Below, one piece after another: positions 58,082 to 64,000 of a DNA stretch of 64,000 bases (within the stretch, counting starts at the first letter, position 1; every line of letters begins with the position of its first letter). The position numbers and the translations under genes are program-made. Origin of the DNA: Apostichopus japonicus (taxonomy: Eukaryota; Echinodermata; Holothuroidea; Aspidochirotida; Stichopodidae); contig NC_092563.1 of NCBI RefSeq assembly GCF_037975245.1, positions 18,219,594 through 18,283,593 on the forward strand, given 5' to 3'. The notes under the pieces were generated by a model that did no database searches, had not been told where the DNA came from, and worked only from the letters and a program-made list of their open reading frames with translations.

Positions 58082-58273
58082 ATCGCTGCTCGGCCTTTTG
58101 GCTAAGATCATCTGTGTAGAATATGTTCCCTTTCGAGGGGAATGATGATACACACCCGACGATGATCACACAGTCACAGTCCCGATGCAAGGGGACTGGG
58201 GTTGAGAGCGGATCAGTCGTTCGGAAGCTTGGTTTTCGTGCCCAGGTTCTTTCCTGGTGACTTTTCTTAAAAA
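58082..58273 (+). mobile_element. U2 snRNA-headed short retroelement, copy A, with a 16-bp target duplication
   Basis: The element opens with ATCGCTGCTCGGCC and CTTTTGGCTAAGATCA, the 5' end of U2 snRNA with one change, and resembles U2 for about 45 nt. Then follows a non-U2 body of about 145 nt (TTTCGAGGGGAATGATGATA onward) ending CTGGTGACTTTTCTTAAAAA. A perfect direct repeat, GTACCACAATTAATCG, sits at 58070-58085 and 58274-58289; its last four bases overlap the U2 start. This is the mark of target-primed insertion of a full-length RNA. It is not a U2 gene, since the Sm-site and downstream stems are absent. Confidence 0.88.
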
Positions 58274-58289
58274 GTACCACAATTAATCG

Positions 58290-60222
58290 TTCCATTGACT
58301 TACACACTAAAGTCGTCACTTTCAAGGCCCGCCAAAGCACAGATAGAAGTTTTCAACTGGCATATCCTACCCACCACATAGTAGCTGAAATCATGGCCTG
58401 TCAGGGCCCTTGCGAATTTCCATATCATGACCGTTTAGATTTTGAGCTGAAAGAGGAGCAAGTTTAGCATACTGAACCCCACCCTTCCGTCTGCTCGCTC
58501 GGAATAATTTCAACATGTAACCGAAGAATTTATAAAATCGTTTATACCACCGATAATCCTATTATTTTCAAACCATCTGTACTTTAAATTATGCTTTTTC
58601 ACATTAATGCAGAACATAAATGATGGTAACTGATATTATGCTAAGACAAGCATAACATTAGGTCATTTAGCTCATTTTCCGACAATGGTTAACCGTTCGA
58701 GCGGATGTACATTACTCTAATTGTGGTACGGTACCTATATAGCCTAGTATATAGCCTACATTGGTTGTTCGCTTACCAGTTTGGGCCTGGTACAAAAATA
58801 AAATAAACAGTGAGTCTATAAGCCTATATGTCAATGACCTCATCTGAGTGAAGGGACAGGGAAAGGGGAGGGTAAGGTCTGTACCTATAGTAACGGTCGT
58901 ATGTAGTGAACGGTGAGTTGTTTTGACAAATCGAATACTGATCGGCCTCAGAACTATCATTAGCAGTTGCGCGCATGCGCCCATTAATTTTGCATTTCAA
59001 ATTGGTCCTATCCTCCTCATTCAGCCCGGAATATTATGAGCTAACCACATACCACATAATAAGGCTTATCACGTCCATACAACTTTCGAGTGTGTCCCCG
59101 CATAATATGGCATGCCAACGGGGTCAAAAATAGCTGTCTAATACGTTGTGCTTGAACAGCCAATCAGTGTAGCCGTATCACTCACTGTGAACGAACCGTC
59201 TAAAAGCCGGCAATTTGCGTTCTCGAAACTCAACAACGTGATATATGGGTCTAGGTTACCTGCAGTTAGTATAGCTATTTGATAACGTTGCCGTATGGTT
59301 TTGACGGAAATCACAATTAGACAAGGCTTCAGTTTACAATAAAGCTTGTGTTTACAAACCAACTAGACACGATTTCACGAGAATTAGCACAATTGTTTTA
59401 CAATTGTGTGCTCTCAAGAACGTGTTCCATAGATTCTTGTGCGCATCGTCAAAATCGTAAAAACTTGTACCACAATATTGAAGTCGCTGTACTAAATTGT
59501 AAGACAGCCGTTACGACCGTCGCTGGCTCGCCACAGATGCAACGACATCATCAATTTTGAGCTTGAGAAGTTGACGGTAGCAATTGAGATAACGGCTCGT
59601 TAAACTGAGTTAGGATCACTGGAGTGTCATCACAGTTACGTAATAGTTGTTAATGAGTTGTTGAAAATATATACAGCTACCTGCACCCGCTAATTTTAAT
59701 GGTTCTCAGCCCGCTTACGATTCTGTATTCCATTTTTGGCTGAGCAAAGGCATATAATAAAATGAAATTTGGAAATATAAATTTTCGGTAAATTAGTGGC
59801 AACATTCTTTTAGTTGTAATAGAGAACAATAATGGCTTTCATGAAAGTAGTGTCGATTAAACTTTTTCGATGGCGTAAGTGATGTTATTTTGTGTCCCTT
59901 AGTACAAGAAAAGTCTATTTGCTTTGTTACTCTTGGAATACACAACCAACAACGACAGGGAATGAAATTTACCGACAGATGAGGTACATTCCGTGATATT
60001 TCAATTAAAGCTTGTATAAACTCAGCCGAATACTATACCATGAAATTCTACAAAGTTGTATGTGTCCCTGAGAACATTGTTGCCTAATTTTTATTGGTTA
60101 TAAAAGTATAGGCCTGTTGAGTTCAATTGTCAACATTGGCAATTTTCTACGGGCATCCATATAATTACAAAAACAATAAAATGTTCAATTTATACTCTGA
60201 TTTTGGAATGCAGAATGTAACC
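58290..60222. other. Intergenic between U2-headed copy A and a tRNA-derived SINE
   Basis: Short open frames are present on both strands, but none has recognisable motifs or convincing splice sites. Confidence 0.5.
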
Positions 60223-60462
60223 AGGAGTGTTAGCTCAGTGGATAACGCCGGTGCATTCCAAACATTAGATCTCCAGTTCGAGTCACTCCAAGATTAATGT
60301 ATGTCGTCCAGTTACAGAGTTGTTGACAATTCATAATCATGGACGTTAAATATGAACCTAAGAGACTAAACTCGGTCAGCTTGCGGCTTTGATAAGCCAA
60401 TGAGGCTTCTTCGCGAGTTCCTGCTCGCAGGAGGATGTAAAATAAATACATACATACATGCA
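60223..60462 (+). mobile_element. tRNA-derived SINE (GGAGTGTTAGCTCAG family), full-length copy
   Basis: The head carries a pol III A box (TTAGCTCAGTGG) and a B box-like AGTTCGAGTCACTCC. The body includes GTCCAGTTACAGAGTTGTTG and GCGGCTTTGATAAGCC, and the element ends in TACATACATAC. Four other copies lie in this window. Confidence 0.88.
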
Positions 60463-61050
60463 ATGCTTAACTCAACAACGAAAAGTGGGACAACTTTCAT
60501 GTACAATACTACGTAGGCCTATACTTTTATAACATAATCAACTGATCAATGTATCCAACTCTCAGACCATATAAGGCTAACCCACGACCCTCAATAGCTA
60601 CTCAACAGACGTCCCACCTGCGGATCCCTCTTACACTATATTAGACCACTCATCCGCCCCTTTACCCGACCCCTACTCGGACCCTTTCCACCCCTGCCAC
60701 ACAACCCAACGTCCTCATGTATATGTAGTGCAGTTAGCAACCAGAAAGCAAGCACGCCTTTATATATAGATCTATGTGCCACTCGTTGAAGCGAAGACTT
60801 GTACATATATACAAAAGTAGCGTGGGTAGTTTTGGACAATCAATGTGTCGCTACAATTTAGCTATGCATGCTATTATTATTATTCGGTTGTGCAAACGAA
60901 TGCACAATACAGCAGTCTTAACGGGTCTTTTCTTACGTTAGATATAACGATAAGTTCAATCGACAATTGAAGGATATCGACTACAGCAAAACCGTGGAAT
61001 TGGATCGTATACTCTGAGATTGTACATGTAAGTTTGAAGCATTCCATGTT

Positions 61051-61277
61051 TGTATATTAGATCCTCCTGCAAGCAGGAACTCGCGAAGAAGCCTCATTGG
61101 TTTATCAAAGCCGCAAGCTGACCGAAGTCAGTCTCTTACATACATATTTAACGTCCATGATTATGAATTGTCAATTGTCAACAACTCTGTAACTGGACGA
61201 CATACATTAATCTTGGAGTGACTCGAACCGGGACCTAATGATTGAAAGGCACCGGCGTTAACCACTGAGCTAACAAT
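61051..61277 (-). mobile_element. tRNA-derived SINE (same family), minus orientation
   Basis: Begins on the plus strand with the tail and GATCCTCCTGCAAGCAGGAA, and ends with the head read backwards (GCGTTAACCACTGAGCTAAC). Confidence 0.87.
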
Positions 61278-61830
61278 TTTTGTTAGGATTTAATGTTAGG
61301 ATTTAATATGATATAAACACACATCGTGTGGTGATATATATCCCTGTTGCTGTTCTGACAACGTTGTACTCTGAAATTGCATTTTAAGTTGTGTACTGTT
61401 AATCATTTCCAGGTTGTGGGATATACACACATATAGTGTGGTGGCTTCCCTGCTGTTGTGCAAACATTATCAACTTGTTAAAAATATTACTGAGGCAAGC
61501 CTTATAGATGAGTTGACGTCAGCCTAGTATATAAGCTTTACAAAGTTTTGTTCTTAGAAAAGAAGTTTGAACTGCTGCTACAAGTCAATTTGCCTTTCTT
61601 TTTAGAATTCACTGGTAAATTTCATAAGTTTGATAAAGATTAATGTTTGCACATTAATGCGTTCAAGCTATACATGATCACGCGTGATATGCAAATTGCG
61701 GTAAAATTCTTTTTATTTGGTTCCAGTTTGAGGTGACGTGAAACATGTGATAACAAATATGAGTGTTTTTGAATGGCAATCGTGTTGCAAAGATTTGATT
61801 TTCTTCATAACAGTATAAGTTCCTTTAAAA

Positions 61831-62165
61831 CAGGGTTTCCCTAACTTTTCCCCCCACGAATCCCCTGTGGATGTCAGAGTTGTCCACGAACCCCCAACTT
61901 TTTGAGACACGATCTGAGTCATTATTATACTATAATACGAATAAAAGTGTTTCGTGAAAGATCAAGTTCATAGTGTAATATTGTAGAGTTTGTCGATAAG
62001 TGCGAATTTTGTACATTACTAAATTATATGATATATCAGATTTTAGTTCAACAAAAAGTAGGCCTACTCTAGTCTAGTTTTGACTTTCAGAAACGTCTCA
62101 TGAACCCCCTGGGATGGACTCACGCACCCCCTGGAGGTTCATGCACCCCAGTTAGGGAACCCCTG
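61831..62165. mobile_element. hAT-type MITE, 335 bp, with 8-bp target duplication
   Basis: Terminal inverted repeats CAGGGTTTCCCTAACTT and CAGGGGTTCCCTAACTGG. Flanks are CTTTAAAA (61823-61830) and CTTTAGAA (62166-62173), one mismatch in eight. The CAGGGGTTCCC ends are typical of hAT elements. No coding capacity. Confidence 0.9.
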
Positions 62166-62456
62166 CTTTAGAATATGATTTTATTAATAATCATGCACAC
62201 ATATTGCCTATTCACGGAGTTTTGAATTCGGAAAACGGTTATGCAAACATGTTCAGTTACCGCATGAAGGTAAACTACACAATTTAAAGCAGACATCTAC
62301 CAGCATGCTGATGTAAACAAAACTTCAGCATTTGAAAAACAGATTTGATGATATCAATGCCTCAGTAGTATACCTCCAACTTGGTGAAATATTCCTACAG
62401 TTCCCAAGAATGTAGGGCTGCATTTTTATGGAGATCTGATCAATATCAGCTACTAT

Positions 62457-62644
62457 TTAAGAAAATTCACACAGGAAAGAACCTAGGCACGAAATCCAAA
62501 CTACCGAACGACTGATCCTCTCTCAATCCCAGTCCCCTTGCATTAGGACTGTGACTGTGTGGTCATCGTCGGGTGTGTATCACCATTCCCCTCGAAATGG
62601 AACCGATAATACACATGATCTTAGCCAAAAGGACCAGAAGCGAT
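62457..62644 (-). mobile_element. U2 snRNA-headed short retroelement, copy B
   Basis: Read on the minus strand it starts ATCGCTTCTGGTCC, continues CTTTTGGCTAAGATCATG, and matches copy A over its whole length at roughly 85% identity by eye, with the same U2/body junction and the same 3' end. A degraded target duplication may be present (GTACTGAGAT before, GTAGCTGATAT after). Confidence 0.85.
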
Positions 62645-63561
62645 CTCAGTACCGCAACTATAGTTTCGTTTGTGTCTTTAAGTGCCACAATTTCTACCAC
62701 CGAAATATTTTTGTTTAGTAAAACTGATCCTTAACTTACTACCGTATCGAATGCAAAAAACGTAAACAAAGAAACCCGTCGATTAGATTCAGATAATCGA
62801 CAGTTGAAGTTACCAAACAGTTCCGTCTTAAAGTTTGGTAAATACTCAGTTTCCTGAATAATATGGGGCGTATGAGTTTTTGTCCTTCCAGTTCAATGTC
62901 CAACGTAACCAGTTTACTCAAGTATTCATCAGTGGAAGTTCGCTGAAGTAAAATAAACACCAGTTTGTGGCAGTTCGGCCCCATATCATAGTTCTATCTG
63001 GACTTAATTTCATAGGACATTATGTCGGACCGGACACTTTTCACTATGGGACAAAATTTTCATGCTATACACCGAAAAATTGCATTTGATTATGATATTG
63101 CTATATTTCTATAGGCCTATATAGAATATTCAAACATCACTGTTACTAGCAATGAATAATAAGATTTACAAGATTTACATGAACATTTCGTAGACTCCTT
63201 TCGATGTTGAAACAAAGTTTAAGTTACATTTTTACAAACTTATCCCAATAACGTTTTTGGCAACTTCGCTACATTGAAAAGTCAACCAGGGCGCAAACTT
63301 TGTGGAAGCTTGATTAACAGAAGGACATGTCCATTCTTTTCCCTAAAAACACGGATCCATGTTATTTTTGCATGAATGGGACCACTAAAAGATGTATTTC
63401 TTAAAAGTAACTTTATTGAGCAGGACCCGAAATTAGGCAACCTTATCACCAAAGTTTGGCAGTATGTTTTTCTAATCTTGACGAAGAAGGACTTACGGTT
63501 TCTCTAGCTAAGAGCCTCACAAAGTACACACACATACACAAAATATAGAGAAAGTTCTTAC

Positions 63562-63636
63562 CTGATATTGCTGATTGTTATGAACAATCTTGCACAACCG
63601 ATGTGAGTAGTGGGAATTGTTTTCCATAGTTCCCAT
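63562..63636 (-). CDS. Possible first coding exon of an unrecognised gene
   Basis: On the minus strand an ATG in a good context (GCCATGG) at 63636 opens 25 codons that run straight into a strong donor, CAG|GTAAGAAC, at 63562. A phase-compatible acceptor (pyrimidine-rich, TTCAG) sits at 62942 and is followed by 67 open codons (TSTDEYLSKLVTLDIELEG and onward to a stop at 62739). A (TA)n stretch lies about 60 bp upstream of the ATG. I do not recognise the peptide, and the pairing of the two exons is a guess; a non-coding 5' exon or chance are real alternatives. Confidence 0.22.
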
Positions 63637-64000
63637 GGCAACAGTCCGCTATGCAAATTATGGATGGCATGGCAACCGTCTCTCTCCCAGTATATATATA
63701 GCCTGATTACCGAACGAAACTATATAAATCGGTAGGTTTGGTCCACGTTCATACAGTGAAAAAGAAAATCACAATATATAGTAATAAACATTATCCAGAT
63801 TTGTATGTGATAGTCGTAGCAACAATTAACAACAACAAAAATTCAAAGCATAACCCAGTATATGTCTAAATACCGCGTGAAGAACATGACCATCGGAAAG
63901 TGAAAGCGCAAAATTTGTCATTTTGTTAAAAACCTCGCACGCGACGGACGAGTTCCACACCTGAAAAAATAACAGCTAAGCGCTATACTTAGTCCTGACA

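Noticed and set aside
58082-58273. A functional U2 snRNA gene
   Set aside because: Only the first ~45 nt match U2; the Sm site and 3' stem-loops are missing, and the sequence is flanked by a target duplication.

Overview
This 64 kb window is eukaryotic nuclear DNA from an animal, most likely a marine deuterostome invertebrate, with an echinoderm (sea cucumber-like) genome as my best guess. The grounds are intron-rich genes with metazoan splice signals, clear orthologues of animal proteins, abundant short retroelements and minisatellites, poly-G/poly-C runs, and many TAGGCCTA words in intergenic DNA. The species assignment is inference.

Four genes are supported by exon-by-exon reading. (1) UTP4/cirhin, a WD40 protein of the small-subunit processome, minus strand, start codon at 18235 and at least 14 coding exons down to 3542; the last exon was not found. 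(2) CHTF8, the Ctf8 subunit of the Ctf18-RFC clamp loader, plus strand, three exons at 21625-23488, divergent from UTP4. (3) A secreted CAP-domain protein with EGF-like and ShKT modules, plus strand, 12 exons at 26662-35941, 668 residues. (4) An SLC10A3/A5-like bile-acid:sodium-symporter family protein, minus strand, three exons at 42979-40665, 474 residues. A weak candidate gene start lies at 63636 (minus).

Layout: 1-3.5 kb, UTP4 3' side with no recognisable gene; 3.5-18.2 kb, UTP4, whose introns and one exon hold several unrelated tandem arrays and SINEs; 18.2-21.6 kb, a probable UTP4 5'UTR intron and a compact shared promoter with an E2F-like site; 21.6-23.5 kb, CHTF8; 23.5-26.6 kb, SINE-tail copies and a 23-bp array; 26.7-35.9 kb, the CAP gene; 36-40 kb, intergenic with a ~0.9 kb inverted-repeat element; 40.7-43 kb, the SLC10-like gene; 43.6-45.6 kb, two arrays rich in GTACTCG/CGAGTAC; 46-64 kb, repeat-rich and gene-poor, with tRNA-derived SINEs, two hAT-type MITEs with 8-bp target duplications, a ~1.7 kb 42-bp satellite, and two copies of a retroelement whose 5' end is the 5' end of U2 snRNA.

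The most interesting items are the U2-headed retroelement family (one copy has a perfect 16-bp target duplication), its 3' tail found at other loci including the borders of two tandem arrays, the divergent CHTF8/UTP4 pair, the coding minisatellite in UTP4, and the CAP protein that lacks both cavity histidines.
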